From Shewanella sp. NFH-SH190041 (lineage in GTDB: Bacteria; Pseudomonadota; Gammaproteobacteria; Enterobacterales; Shewanellaceae), in NCBI RefSeq assembly GCF_024363255.1, contig NZ_AP026070.1, positions 3,534,001 through 3,598,000 of the forward strand: a stretch of 64,000 bases of DNA, given 5' to 3'. The translations under genes and the position numbers were made by a program. The notes beneath the pieces are model-generated. The model was not told the DNA's origin, searched no databases, and saw nothing but the letters and a program-made list of their open reading frames with translations. Numbering within the stretch: position 1 is the first letter of the stretch; each line of letters opens with the position of its first letter. Positions 54,772 through 64,000 of the stretch are shown piece after piece.

Positions 54772-57700
54772 TTAAAACTGCATTCTGGCACCAAGGAACA
54801 TAAAGCGTCCCATACCGCCGCCATAGGCACTGTCAAAATTTCCCTTACCGCCAAGGATAAAGGGGCCGGTCTCATCAAACAGATTATTGATACCGCCATA
54901 AATGCGTACATCAGTCTCGTCAAAGTTCATATCATATGACACTGACAAATTATGGGTTGTCACTGATGGCAATTCACTGCCCCATAGTGATTCCGGATTG
55001 GCGACACAGCTAGCCTCACCGGCAGCACAACGCTCAGTATTGGCTGCCATGGCTTTTTCCCAACTATCATGGGTTGACTGACTACGACGTACAGGACCTT
55101 TGTAACGGCTACTCCAGCGTATCCGCCAATCATCCTTGTACCAAGTCAAAGACGCTGCCCCCTTATCCTTAAAAATATCGGTAGATAGCAGCCCAGCATA
55201 ACTCTCACTATATTGACCATCCGGGCCTGTCGCGGTGATGGTGTAATCAATCACATGGGTCCAGTCCAGTTTCAGCTTCAACCTACCCCACTGATTTAAG
55301 TCGTATTTATACAACATGGCAATGTCATACCCACTGGTGCGTAGCTCATCGGCATTAATTACCCGCTGCAAGACCTCCACCAGCTGTCCATCAGAGTCAC
55401 GTTTAATGTCCCGGCAAAACTCATTATCAGCCCCATAAGGCATTGAAGAGTTGTAACAAAAACCAATAATGTCTTCGTTACTATAAGAGCTCATCGCATC
55501 ATCTGTTGTAATGTCATAATAATCCAATGCTAGCTTCAACCCATCAATAAACTCCGGCGCCATAGATAGCCCAAGCGTAAAGGTTTTTGCTGATTCTTCT
55601 TTCAACTCCGCATTTCCGGCATTTGGTGAGTAACCATTGTTGTCGTCTTCAAATACACCATCAGCAGCAATGGTCGCCGCAATGCCAGGATCCTGACGAC
55701 AGTTACTGTGCCCCGCCCCCGTGGACGTTACCGTCACACCATCACAAAGATCATTGAAAGAGTCATAATCTCCTCGCGGTGGCGAAAGCAGTTCAGTAAT
55801 ACTTGGCGCCCGCTGCGCAGTCGCCCAGTTCGCCCGCAGCATATACCCCGATAGCGGTTCATAAATAAAACCAGCTTTATAACTGGTCACCAGATCCGTG
55901 TTAGACCAGCTGTAATCAGCTAAACGCAGTGACATATCCAATGACAGATTTTCCACTGCGGGCAAATCCCGCAGGAGCGGCACTGATGCTTCTGCGAAAA
56001 CCTCATAAACATCAACATCACCCTTAAAGGCAGGCACATAGTTAAAGGTCACCCCACCATTCGGCACATTCGTGGCAACACTTTGGCTATCCCGGCGATA
56101 TTCAAAACCAAACGCGGATGCAACAGGGCCGGCAGGCAGAGTAAACAAATCCCCCGTCATATAACCCAGCACATTTACCATAGAAATATCTGTGGTGATT
56201 GAAGGGTTGGCACGAATATAGTCGGCAGCCTCTGGCGTAATAGAACCCGCCCCAAATAGGTTTAACGGCACGCAGCCATTGGCTCTGGCAGTTTCATCCC
56301 GACATTGAATGGTGCCATCGGCCAGTTGCTCAGCATCAAGCGCTTCACGAACTCTGGCGACATACAGTTCATTATGACGCTGTTGCTCTTGACGGAACTT
56401 GCCATATCCGAGGGAAATATCCCACTGCCAGTCATCCCAGATATCCCCGCGCAAACCGGCCCAAGAGCGATATGTCGTCCGGGTATTTTCATTAATAATA
56501 TTGCCCACTTCAGCAAAATTACGATCCCATTTCACCCCTTTAGAGCTAGCTTTATTCCGAATTGCATCCGGCATGTAAGGATTATCTTTGGGAATTCGAC
56601 CAATACAGTCAGACCCAAACTCACCTGTGCTGGGGTTACGCACAATGATGGCATCACATTCATCTTCACTTTCTGGTGATTTAGTATTAACCGACTTATT
56701 GCGGCTAAACTGCAGCTGGAAATAAGCTTGAGGCCCGGCAGCAAATTCATAATCTGTCTTCACGGCCAGCGCTAGGGTTTCATCTGGCACTTTCAACATG
56801 GTGAATTGGTTGAAATTGATACCATATCGTTCTTCATGCCAATCCGTTCTCAGAGTTTGTCCGTCATACCAGAAACCTGAGTCAGGCTTAGTACTGCTTT
56901 TTTCATCAAAGACACCACCATATAGAGAATCACTTAAACTGCGCCAGTCAGCTTGAGTGATATCACGCATACACTGATAACCTGATTCCGTCAGCATGGT
57001 GTTACACATCTGCTTAGTGTCGTATTTCCAGCTGTCCTGCTGCTGTGCTCGTTTTCTGTCATGAAAATCCAAGCCATATTCTTTTTCAAAGGAGGCAGCC
57101 ATAAACAGATAACCGGCCCCCCCGGCATAACTGCCACCATAATCAGCATCAATACTAAACTCTTCGCCACCACCATCTAGCGCACCGCCACCCCGGGTAT
57201 TGATGCTAAAACCATGTTGATCTTTTTTAGTAATGATATTCACCACCCCTGCGACAGCATCAGAGCCGTACGCAGCAGATGCTCCTCCGGTAATAATTTC
57301 GACTTTATCGACAAAACTCGATGGTATTGTGCTGAGGCTGACATAGTTACCAGAATAACTATTGGAAACCACACGTCGACCATCGATCAGTGTCAAAGTA
57401 CGATTCACCCCGAGTTCTCGCAGATCTATGGTGGATAAGCCGGTATTTTGCACACTGGATTGGGAATTACTGTTGCTGGTACCTTCAGAAAGCTGTGGCA
57501 TTTCCTCGACTAAAATTGATGCCAAAGAGCCGATACCGGCATCCTCAATGGCATCCTTATCCAAAGTTGCCAACGGCGTGGTAACCGAAAAACTATCTCG
57601 GCGGATACGTGAACCGGTGACGGTAATTTTCTCAACGTTATGCTCTGCCACCTGCTTTGGCGTTTTGGCTGTGTTCTGTGAATGACTTTTATCCGTGACT

Positions 57701-57786
57701 TCAATGGGATCTGCCGCCATTGCCAGACAAGGTGCACTGCCGAAGATTGCCACCTGAACCAGCTTGGTCAGTTTTTTCTTATTCAT
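54772..57786 (-). CDS. TonB-dependent outer-membrane receptor
   Basis: A 1004-residue receptor. A signal peptide (about 1-24, cut after AMA) is followed by an N-terminal segment with the TonB box (EKITVTGSRI), the plug domain (about 75-190, TLIDGRRVV, VDKVEIITGGASAAYGSDAVAGVVNIIT) and a 22-strand barrel ending in a C-terminal Phe (FLGARMQF). Extended loops carry several cysteine pairs (about residues 260-275 and 400-415, and CNTML). The large size and the 'GSRI' plug class are typical of Shewanella and Caulobacter receptors for complex substrates such as peptides or glycans. It is divergent from the bufferin operon with a 392-base spacer. Metal or metallophore uptake is possible but not shown by sequence. 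Confidence 0.93.
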   Translation of the reverse strand: MNKKKLTKLVQVAIFGSAPCLAMAADPIEVTDKSHSQNTAKTPKQVAEHNVEKITVTGSRIRRDSFSVTTPLATLDKDAIEDAGIGSLASILVEEMPQLSEGTSNSNSQSSVQNTGLSTIDLRELGVNRTLTLIDGRRVVSNSYSGNYVSLSTIPSSFVDKVEIITGGASAAYGSDAVAGVVNIITKKDQHGFSINTRGGGALDGGGEEFSIDADYGGSYAGGAGYLFMAASFEKEYGLDFHDRKRAQQQDSWKYDTKQMCNTMLTESGYQCMRDITQADWRSLSDSLYGGVFDEKSSTKPDSGFWYDGQTLRTDWHEERYGINFNQFTMLKVPDETLALAVKTDYEFAAGPQAYFQLQFSRNKSVNTKSPESEDECDAIIVRNPSTGEFGSDCIGRIPKDNPYMPDAIRNKASSKGVKWDRNFAEVGNIINENTRTTYRSWAGLRGDIWDDWQWDISLGYGKFRQEQQRHNELYVARVREALDAEQLADGTIQCRDETARANGCVPLNLFGAGSITPEAADYIRANPSITTDISMVNVLGYMTGDLFTLPAGPVASAFGFEYRRDSQSVATNVPNGGVTFNYVPAFKGDVDVYEVFAEASVPLLRDLPAVENLSLDMSLRLADYSWSNTDLVTSYKAGFIYEPLSGYMLRANWATAQRAPSITELLSPPRGDYDSFNDLCDGVTVTSTGAGHSNCRQDPGIAATIAADGVFEDDNNGYSPNAGNAELKEESAKTFTLGLSMAPEFIDGLKLALDYYDITTDDAMSSYSNEDIIGFCYNSSMPYGADNEFCRDIKRDSDGQLVEVLQRVINADELRTSGYDIAMLYKYDLNQWGRLKLKLDWTHVIDYTITATGPDGQYSESYAGLLSTDIFKDKGAASLTWYKDDWRIRWSSRYKGPVRRSQSTHDSWEKAMAANTERCAAGEASCVANPESLWGSELPSVTTHNLSVSYDMNFDETDVRIYGGINNLFDETGPFILGGKGNFDSAYGGGMGRFMFLGARMQF

Positions 57787-58178
57787 TTTATTGCCCTTTT
57801 TCTGTCCACCTGAGGTCTATTACTGCCATTAACTGCAATATGGGTACACCGCCGCACGTCTGGCCAACCCGTTTCGAGTGATGCCATTCATTTGTATTTC
57901 GTCCACAAGGGTAGAAACAAGCCTGAACAGGTCTTTTTTTTGCCTTTTACAGCTCTATTTAAAATCTATTTCTAGTAAAAACAATCACTTAAAAATTAGA
58001 CTGCTGATAAAAACTTTTATGTAAGCCATTGAAAAAAATAGCAATAAGCGCTGAATCATCGACTCAATAGCCGCCATTACAGGCCGATTTGTTGGGTAGC
58101 ACAAATGTAGCAATACTGTTAAGTTGAACTAACCTGATACAGGTCGTTACCGACAACACTGAGTATGAGGAGTCACAA

Positions 58179-58634
58179 ATGAAGAAAACCCAAACAGCAC
58201 TGTCCGGTGCAGCACTGGCACTGGCCATGGCTGGTATGTCCGGCTGTCAGAGCACTCAGGATGCCCCTACAGCATCATCTGCCGGACGGGCGGATTTGGT
58301 GCACTGCTATGGTGTCAATGTCTGTAAAGGACACAATGACTGCAAAGGCGCAAACAATGCTTGTGGTGGCCACGGCAGCTGTAAAGGCACAGGTTTTGTT
58401 GCCATGCCATCCAAGGCCTGCGGTGATATTGGCGGAAAAGTTAAAGATGATTGGGTCGGGCAAATTTCTCAATCAGAATTAGTTCACTGTTACGGCATTA
58501 ATGTCTGCAAAGGCCATAACGACTGTAAGTCTGCCAACAATGCTTGTGCTGGCCATGGTAGTTGTAAAGGCCATGGTTTTGTCGCTGTGCCAGCCAAAGC
58601 TTGTAGTGATGCAGGCGGTAAAGTGGGATCCTAA
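58179..58634 (+). CDS. bufA: bufferin-type precursor peptide with two tandem cores (BufA2-like)
   Basis: A 151-residue precursor. Residues 1-22 form a lipoprotein signal with lipobox MSGC (Cys23). The mature part holds two nearly identical cores with a period of 61 residues. Each has six cysteines (43, 49, 55, 62, 68, 81 and 104, 110, 116, 123, 129, 142) in the order [14 protein letters not shown], ANNACxGHGSCKGxGFVA, PxKACxDxGGK. This pattern is that of the BufA2-type bufferins, metal-binding peptides whose cysteines are modified by an MNIO enzyme. The linker between cores (about 88-102) is charged. GAGGAG lies 7 bases before the ATG. A single core is normal for the family; the duplication and lipid anchor are unusual. 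Confidence 0.85.
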   Translation: MKKTQTALSGAALALAMAGMSGCQSTQDAPTASSAGRADLVHCYGVNVCKGHNDCKGANNACGGHGSCKGTGFVAMPSKACGDIGGKVKDDWVGQISQSELVHCYGINVCKGHNDCKSANNACAGHGSCKGHGFVAVPAKACSDAGGKVGS

Positions 58635-58700
58635 TTTAGCACGTATCAGGCCCGGCAAAATGACGGGCCTGCCATCGACTCACAACATTATGGAGCCCCT

Positions 58701-59633
58701 TTGCAGAGCACACTGACCCACCCTTTTCTCGGCTTTGGCCTTGGGCTTCGCACGCCACATTTTGAGCATATCTTGCAGCAACGACCAGCTATCGATTGGT
58801 TCGAAATTTTGTCAGAAAATTATATGGTTGCTGGCGGGAAACCCAGATATTACCTCGATGCAATCGCTGAGCAATACCCCTTAGTTATGCATGGCGTTTC
58901 CATGTCTATCGGCAGTACAGATCCGCTGGATATGGCTTATCTTCGCTCACTCAAACAACTGGTTAATACAGTCAATCCAGCTTGGATATCCGATCATATC
59001 TGCTGGACTGGTGTACATGGCGTTAATAGTCATGATCTATTGCCACTGCCTTACACCGAGGAAACCGTTGCCCATGTCAGCGATAGGATCCGTCAGGTAC
59101 AAGATTTCCTTGGGCGGCGCATCTTACTGGAAAATGTCTCCAGCTATCTCACCTACAAAGATTCGGTAATGACTGAGTGGGAATTTATCAATCAGGTTGC
59201 TGAGCACTCAGACAGTCTAATTCTGCTGGATATCAACAATATTTATGTCAGTGCCCGCAACCATGGTTTTCAGGCAAAGCACTTTATTGATCAGATTAAC
59301 CCTAAACGAGTACAGCAGTTCCACCTCGCCGGACACAGTGATTATGGCGACTATGTAATTGATACGCACGACCATGATGTCTGCGAATCTGTATGGCAAT
59401 TATATCGCTATGCACTGCAACGCTTTGGCGCGGTTAGCACCATGATTGAACGAGATGCCAATATCCCCGAATTTACGGCTCTGACAGCGGAACTGGATAT
59501 TGCTAGAGATATTGCCCAAGAGGTCATCGGCAACCATTATGCTCACACGCGACCAAGCGAGAACGACATAACGAATAGAATAGAAAGCAAAACGACAAAT
59601 CCATCAATACCACGTTCAGGGAAAGTATCATGA
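58701..59633 (+). CDS. bufB: MNIO-family (DUF692) peptide-modifying enzyme BufB
   Basis: A 310-residue cytosolic enzyme of the multinuclear non-haem iron oxidative group (DUF692, TIM-barrel). In bufferin pathways it oxidises cysteines of the precursor to heterocycles such as thiooxazole. The family blocks carrying the iron ligands are present: MHGVSMSIGSTDPLD, WISDHICWTG...HDLLPLPYTEE, ILLENVSSY, LLLDINNIYVSARNH, QFHLAGHSDYG...DTHDHDV, and the late MIERDANIPEF. It starts with TTG preceded by GGAGCCCC, 66 bases after bufA. The last 30 residues form a polar tail. It overlaps bufC by four bases. Confidence 0.95.
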   Translation: MQSTLTHPFLGFGLGLRTPHFEHILQQRPAIDWFEILSENYMVAGGKPRYYLDAIAEQYPLVMHGVSMSIGSTDPLDMAYLRSLKQLVNTVNPAWISDHICWTGVHGVNSHDLLPLPYTEETVAHVSDRIRQVQDFLGRRILLENVSSYLTYKDSVMTEWEFINQVAEHSDSLILLDINNIYVSARNHGFQAKHFIDQINPKRVQQFHLAGHSDYGDYVIDTHDHDVCESVWQLYRYALQRFGAVSTMIERDANIPEFTALTAELDIARDIAQEVIGNHYAHTRPSENDITNRIESKTTNPSIPRSGKVS

Positions 59634-60424
59634 GTAAGCTGGCACAAACCCAAGACATTATGATGGATTATTTGTTGACACAATCGCCGCAGCAACAACA
59701 GGCAGCAGAACAGTTGCTGCAACAGGGCGGCGCAATTGCTCCAGCGATACGACTACAAATCTACGCCAATGCTTATCGGATCCGGTTGCAGGAAACCATT
59801 GAGACAGATCATGAACAATTATGCCTTTACCTTGGTGATGAATTGTTTGCTCAAATGCTCGATGGCTACCTAAGTGCTTATCCATCTCGGCATCGCTCAT
59901 TACGACAGTTTTGTGATAATTTGCCACAATTTCTACGACAAGATGCTTTTTTTAGCCAATACCCATTACTTGCTGAATTGGCACAGTTTGAACGCCTGCT
60001 ACTCACAGCTTACGATGCCGCAGATGCACCTAGAGAAGCATTTACCACACTGCAACAACTCCCTGCCGCGCTGTGGCCAGCGACCAGCCTGAGATTACAC
60101 CCCAGTGTGCAATTATTTACGTGCCAAACCCCAGCAGTGGAGTGCTGGCAGGCGCTAAAACAACAACAATCGCCACCAAACCCTGACAGTATTTATCCAC
60201 GCTGCTGGCTTTTATGGCGGGGTAATAGCCGGGTAACCGAGTTTATCTCACTGCAACCTTACCAGCAGGCGTTGCTTGAAGGGGTACTAAATGGGCAAGA
60301 CTTTGCAGCCCTCTGTGAAAATATGCTGATATTTAGTGAGCCGCAACAAGCACCTGCATTGGTGCTGCAATCTTTTCAAGCGTGGTTTGATATGGGGCTT
60401 ATCCGTCAGGTGGTAAGCCCATAA
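59630..60424 (+). CDS. bufC: DUF2063 partner protein BufC
   Basis: A 264-residue helical cytosolic protein of the DUF2063 family, which partners MNIO enzymes and is thought to recognise the precursor peptide. The N-terminal helical DUF2063 region (about 1-100) shows LRLQIYANAYRIRLQETIETDHEQLCLYLGDELFAQML and GYLSAYPSRHRSLRQFCDNLPQFL-type blocks. The C-terminal part (about 165-260) is a second domain. The ATG overlaps the bufB stop (ATGA), so translation is coupled and the two proteins are probably made in equal amounts and form a complex. Confidence 0.93.
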   Translation: MSKLAQTQDIMMDYLLTQSPQQQQAAEQLLQQGGAIAPAIRLQIYANAYRIRLQETIETDHEQLCLYLGDELFAQMLDGYLSAYPSRHRSLRQFCDNLPQFLRQDAFFSQYPLLAELAQFERLLLTAYDAADAPREAFTTLQQLPAALWPATSLRLHPSVQLFTCQTPAVECWQALKQQQSPPNPDSIYPRCWLLWRGNSRVTEFISLQPYQQALLEGVLNGQDFAALCENMLIFSEPQQAPALVLQSFQAWFDMGLIRQVVSP

Positions 60425-60579
60425 GACTGGCTCATCCCTCACCGCAATGACACAAATCCCCCGACATCACTGAACCAAACAAAAACAAAGTTAACTGGCT
60501 ACTCTATTAAGCATCCCCTTGATGACGCGCATCCTGTTAGAATGCCCTTAAATTGAGACGTTATAAGAGGAACAGGATC

Positions 60580-60831
60580 ATGAAAACCTGTTGTTTCAGC
60601 CTGATCACCGATACACCACTGGTTGAGATGGAAGATTTTGAGCAAATCTGTGTACAGTTAGAAGAAGCTGAATGCGATGATGCCAGAATCCATTCTGTTA
60701 ATGACAAATTAGTACTGGATTTTGAACGCCAAGCTGAATCTATGGCGGCAGCAATTGTAGCTGTGCGCCAAGCTCTGGCCCAAACACCGGGGATCCAGAT
60801 TGTCGATACAGTGATGGTTAGCGAAGCATAA
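60580..60831 (+). CDS. small hypothetical protein downstream of bufC
   Basis: An 83-residue acidic protein (MKTCCFSLITDTPLVEMEDFEQICVQLEEAECDDARI...) with a vicinal Cys pair at 4-5 and two more cysteines at 24 and 32. The layout is mixed alpha/beta, with a helix at about 53-70 (QAESMAAAIVAVRQALA). I do not recognise the family. The ATG at 60580 follows AGAGG; an upstream in-frame ATG at 60553 has no ribosome-binding site. It lies 155 bases after bufC, so co-transcription is uncertain. Position and cysteines make a link to the buf system possible but unproven. Confidence 0.6.
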   Translation: MKTCCFSLITDTPLVEMEDFEQICVQLEEAECDDARIHSVNDKLVLDFERQAESMAAAIVAVRQALAQTPGIQIVDTVMVSEA

Positions 60832-60886
60832 CAGCAAGAATTATATTACGCGCACTATGGGTGTAACCTAATAACTGTCAGAAAAC

Positions 60887-60913
60887 AAAAAGCCGGCTAA
60901 TGCCGGCTTTTTT
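60887..60913 (+). terminator. bidirectional terminator between the small gene and lysS
   Basis: AAAAAGCCGGC/GCCGGCTTTTT stem with T-run on the plus strand and A-run for the minus strand. Confidence 0.9.
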
Positions 60914-60930
60914 ACACTTTTCTTAAATGA

Positions 60931-62439
60931 TTATGCTTCTGGGCGCAGAGCCGGGAACAGAATCACGTCACGAATAGTGTGAGTGTTGGTAAACAGCATT
61001 ACCAGACGGTCGATACCAATACCTTGACCGGCAGTTGGTGGCAGACCGTGTTCCAGAGCACGTACATAGTCGGCATCATAGAACATGGCTTCATCGTCAC
61101 CAGCATCTTTTGCTGCAACCTGAGCCTTGAAGCGAGCATCTTGGTCTTCAGCATCGTTCAACTCACTGAAGCCGTTAGCCACTTCACGACCACCGATGAA
61201 GAATTCAAAACGGTCAGTCAGGAAGTCATTGTCATCGCTACGGCGAGCCAGTGGAGAAATATCCGCTGGGTAACCAGTGATGAAGGTAGGTTGCATCAGT
61301 TTAGGCTCAGCAGTTTCACCGAAGATCTCTTCCAGCAGCTGACCACAGGTCCAGAAAGTTTCTACTTCCATGCCCAGGCTCTTAGCCAGATTACGCATGA
61401 ATTCCAGATCTTTCACCTGATCATAAGTCATCGCCTGAATGGTGGCATTGTCTGGGTTATGGTGCTGAATTGCTTCCAGCATGCTCATACGGCAGAACTT
61501 ACCACCAAAGTTTACAGTGTGCTCACCGTAAGGCAGCAATGGGCTGCCCAGCAGATCAGTGGCAACAGAGCACAGCAGCTCTTCAGTCAGATCCATCAGG
61601 TCATGGTAATCAGCATACGCCATATAGAATTCCATCATGGTGAATTCTGGGTTATGACGAGGAGAAATACCTTCATTACGGAAGTTACGGTTGATTTCGA
61701 ATACGCGCTCAAAACCACCGACAACCAGACGCTTCAGATACAGCTCAGGGGCAATACGCAGGTACATATCGATGTCCAGCGCATTGTGGTGAGTGATAAA
61801 TGGACGAGCAGACGCACCACCTGGGATGACGTGCATCATTGGTGTTTCAACTTCCATGAACTCTTTTTTGATCATGAAGCTACGGATTGCGGCAACAACC
61901 TTAGAACGCATGATGAAAGCATTGCGAGATTCTTCGTTAACAATCAGGTCAACATAACGCTGACGATAACGGGTTTCTTGGTCAGCCAGACCGTAGAAGT
62001 CAGATGGCAGAGGGCGCAGTGCTTTGGTCAGCAGCTGGTATTCTTCCATGTTGACATACAGATCGCCTTTACCTGACAGATGCAAAGTACCTGTAATACC
62101 GATGATGTCACCGATATCCAAACCTTGGTATTTGTCTTTCAGAACAGCTTGAACATCTTTATCTGCATAAGCCTGGATACGGCCAGATACATCCTGGATC
62201 ACTAAAAATGGGCCACGCTTAGCCATAATACGGCCGGCGATGCTGGTGCGGAAATTTTCGGCTTCCAATTCTTCTTTGGATTTACCGGCAAATTTGGCCA
62301 GCAGCTCAGCTGCCTTATGGGTACGACGGAAGGTGTTTGGATGGCCATTTGCTGGGCTGTCTTTGCGGATGTGAGCCAGTTTGGCACGACGCTCTGCAAT
62401 CAACTTGTTTTCATCTTGAATTTGAACTTGTTCAGTCAT
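60931..62439 (-). CDS. lysS: lysyl-tRNA synthetase, class II
   Basis: A 502-residue cytosolic enzyme that charges tRNA-Lys. The OB-fold anticodon-binding domain covers about 55-165 ([21 protein letters not shown]). The class II core follows, with motif 1 near [18 protein letters not shown], motif 2 [23 protein letters not shown] and motif 3 [11 protein letters not shown]. The length is standard. It lies 16 bases downstream of prfB, the usual prfB-lysS operon, so release factor 2 and LysRS are co-expressed. Confidence 0.98.
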   Translation of the reverse strand: MTEQVQIQDENKLIAERRAKLAHIRKDSPANGHPNTFRRTHKAAELLAKFAGKSKEELEAENFRTSIAGRIMAKRGPFLVIQDVSGRIQAYADKDVQAVLKDKYQGLDIGDIIGITGTLHLSGKGDLYVNMEEYQLLTKALRPLPSDFYGLADQETRYRQRYVDLIVNEESRNAFIMRSKVVAAIRSFMIKKEFMEVETPMMHVIPGGASARPFITHHNALDIDMYLRIAPELYLKRLVVGGFERVFEINRNFRNEGISPRHNPEFTMMEFYMAYADYHDLMDLTEELLCSVATDLLGSPLLPYGEHTVNFGGKFCRMSMLEAIQHHNPDNATIQAMTYDQVKDLEFMRNLAKSLGMEVETFWTCGQLLEEIFGETAEPKLMQPTFITGYPADISPLARRSDDNDFLTDRFEFFIGGREVANGFSELNDAEDQDARFKAQVAAKDAGDDEAMFYDADYVRALEHGLPPTAGQGIGIDRLVMLFTNTHTIRDVILFPALRPEA

Positions 62440-62455
62440 TTTCCGCTCTTCTCAC

Positions 62456-63554
62456 TTATAGCCCGGATTTTAGGCTTGCTTCAATAAACTTATCCAGATC
62501 GCCGTCCAGTACGGCCTGGGTATTGCGGTTTTCAACGCCGGTGCGCAAATCTTTAATACGAGCATCATCCAACACGTAAGAACGGATCTGACTACCCCAG
62601 CCAATATCAGACTTAGCATCCTCTGCGGCCTGCTTTTCAGCGTTATGCTTGAGCATCTCCAGCTCGTACAGTTTCGCCTTCAACTGCTTCATGGCTGTAT
62701 CCCGGTTTTTATGCTGGGAACGGTCATTCTGACACTGTACTACTGTATTTGTCGGTAAGTGCGTGATACGGATCGCAGATTCGGTCCGGTTTACGTGCTG
62801 ACCACCCGCTCCTGATGCCCGATAGGTATCAACTCGCAAATCTGCCGGGTTAATATCGATTTCAATCGAGTCATCAATTTCTGGATAGACAAATACAGAA
62901 CAAAACGATGTATGGCGACGACCACTGGAGTCAAAGGGTGATTTACGCACCAGACGGTGAACGCCAGTTTCAGTGCGCAACCAACCATAAGCATATTCGC
63001 CGCCGAAACGGATGGTGGCACTCTTGATACCAGCAACATCCCCATCTGAGACTTCCATCAGCTCAGGTTTAAAACCGTGATCTTCACCCCAGCGCAGATA
63101 CATGCGCAGCACCATATTGGCCCAGTCTTGCGCCTCAGTACCACCTGAGCCGGATTGAATATCCAGATAGCAGTTGAGCTGATCGTTATCCCCGGAGAAC
63201 ATACGGCGGAATTCCAATTCAGCCAAGCGGGTTTCCAGATCATCAAGCTCAGCTTTCACATCATTGAAAGTGTCTTCATCATCTTCTTCAACCGCCAGCT
63301 CCAGCAGGCCTTCCACATCTTCCAGGCCAGAGTCCATGGTATCAATGGTTTCCACCACGGCTTCCAGGCTTGACCGCTCTTTTCCCAGTGCTTGGGCACG
63401 GTCAGGTTCATTCCACACATCGGAGCTTTCCAGCTCCCGGGTGACTTCTTCTAGACGCTCTTTTTTGGCGTCATAGTCAAAGATACCCCCTAAGGAGCAT
63501 AGTGCGGTCAGCAAGCTCCTTAATCTTAAATTTCACCGGATTTACTTCAAACAT
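62456..63554 (-). CDS. prfB: peptide chain release factor 2, with programmed +1 frameshift
   Basis: RF2 recognises UAA and UGA stop codons. The gene starts at the ATG 63554 ([13 protein letters not shown]...). After 25 codons the frame meets TGA (63479-63477) in the context CTT TGA C, preceded by the Shine-Dalgarno-like AGGGGG. This is the classic autoregulatory site where ribosomes slip +1 when RF2 is scarce. The downstream frame then gives 341 more residues (about 366 total), with the anticodon-like SPF tripeptide ([14 protein letters not shown]) and the GGQ peptidyl-hydrolysis loop in [14 protein letters not shown]. All features are intact. The 324-base spacer beyond 63554 is AT-rich. Confidence 0.97.
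63477..63495 (-). promoter_or_regulatory. RF2 programmed frameshift signal
   Basis: On the minus strand AGGGGGTATCTTTGAC combines an internal ribosome-binding-like AGGGGG, the slippery CTT codon and the in-frame TGA. It acts as feedback control of prfB. Confidence 0.95.
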
Positions 63555-63878
63555 GGACTTTTCAACTATCGGTTAGGTAATACACAAATGAACAGATACA
63601 AATAAACCCTGTATTTTACCTTAACGGCGCGTTAATACCAATCACCTATACAAGCGTGCACCCTTGTCTATAATCAGACAAAATCATTAACACATCCTGA
63701 CAAACTGTAACCAAGCTTCCCCTAACCAACTGATTTAAATAGCCATATATATATTTGTAGTAATTTTCGCCGTTAACCTCACCATACTAAGTTATGCATG
63801 AAGCTGATTTCGTTGCTAGATTAACAAATAATTAGTTTTGTCACCGTGAGGTTATAAAGGAAGCCTATACTCATTGCC

Positions 63879-64000
63879 ATGGATGAAACTCGTACTGCCT
63901 GCTGCTATCAAGAAATCGAAGGTCATTGCTGTAATGAGCCTGCCGGTCCCTCCGGATTATGCTATTGGCATGATCCTGCGATAATTAAGAATCACCCAGA
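63879..64000 (+). CDS. 5' end of a Cys-rich protein (partial)
   Basis: The first 40 codons of a protein that runs off the window: MDETRTACCYQEIEGHCCNE, followed by a region with CYWHDP. Four cysteines occur in two vicinal pairs, plus one more before WHDP. I faintly recall pentapeptide-repeat or channel proteins with such a start, but the visible part is too short to name it. The ribosome-binding site is poor (AAAGGAAG is 20 bases upstream). An overlapping ATG two codons on is in another frame. Confidence 0.5.
   Translation, partial: MDETRTACCYQEIEGHCCNEPAGPSGLCYWHDPAIIKNHP

Noticed and set aside
57787..58178. Extracytoplasmic sigma factor promoter before bufA
   Set aside because: No convincing -35/-10 pair of the ECF type could be picked out by eye, so none is claimed.
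60979..62076. A 365-codon open frame antisense to lysS
   Set aside because: It mirrors the highly conserved lysS frame, has no ribosome-binding site and encodes no recognisable domain. Long antisense frames are common over such genes.

Overview
The window reads as a chromosomal segment of a marine-type Shewanella (Gammaproteobacteria). The basis is the octahaem SirA sulfite reductase locus, the hldE/lpxL and glnE neighbourhood, a PutA without an N-terminal ribbon-helix-helix, multiple chemoreceptors, a large TonB-dependent receptor, and small interspersed repeats. I recognise this from gene families and layout; no database search was run. No rRNA, tRNA or CRISPR array was seen.

Layout. 1-6000: 3' end of pntB, a small hypothetical gene, a predicted exported zinc peptidase, hldE, lpxL and an L,D-transpeptidase (envelope functions). 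6100-9250: an overlapping pair encoding a KAS III-like enzyme and a ferritin-like diiron protein, then an M14-type carboxypeptidase. 9475-17400: glnE, a Kv-type channel, a CYTH phosphatase, a DUF47/pitA phosphate transport operon and an SH3 membrane protein. 17690-25440: putA, small conserved proteins (DUF2541, YggL), an IS3-family element that cuts off the 3' end of an older gene, a lipoprotein and a small HTH protein. 25780-28060: a DUF5666 lipoprotein and a NifX-like/DUF134 regulator pair with a strong palindrome upstream. 28600-34960: cydDC, divergent from a rhlE-type helicase with a perfect FNR-type box between them, then a cytochrome b. 35070-36660: an EEP-family hydrolase and two exactly 262-bp terminal-inverted-repeat elements in tandem. 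36940-46000: a TupA-like binding protein, a membrane-anchored winged-helix regulator, and the sulfite reductase cluster (sirA, rhodanese, FKBP isomerase, TPR protein, sirC, sirD, NosL-like lipoprotein) on the minus strand. 46850-54720: kch, a GDSL esterase, two paralogous chemoreceptors and lysO. 54770-60830: a large TonB-dependent receptor divergent from a bufferin-type operon (bufA-bufB-bufC) and a small unknown gene. 60930-63554: lysS and prfB, the latter with its programmed +1 frameshift. The window closes inside a Cys-rich gene.

The most interesting system is the bufferin operon at 58179-60424. The precursor peptide is a predicted lipoprotein with two tandem copies of a six-cysteine core. 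It is followed by an MNIO (DUF692) modifying enzyme and a DUF2063 partner, with a TonB-dependent receptor transcribed away on the other side. By analogy with known bufferins the likely job is binding copper or a related metal in the periplasm or at a membrane surface after cysteine modification. Duplicated cores plus lipid anchoring would be an unusual architecture. Other notable items are the self-contained sir locus, which lacks its dedicated haem lyase genes within this window, the KAS III plus diiron pair of unknown product, the tandem miniature elements sharing a CTAG junction, and the palindromic operator candidate upstream of the DUF134 regulator.
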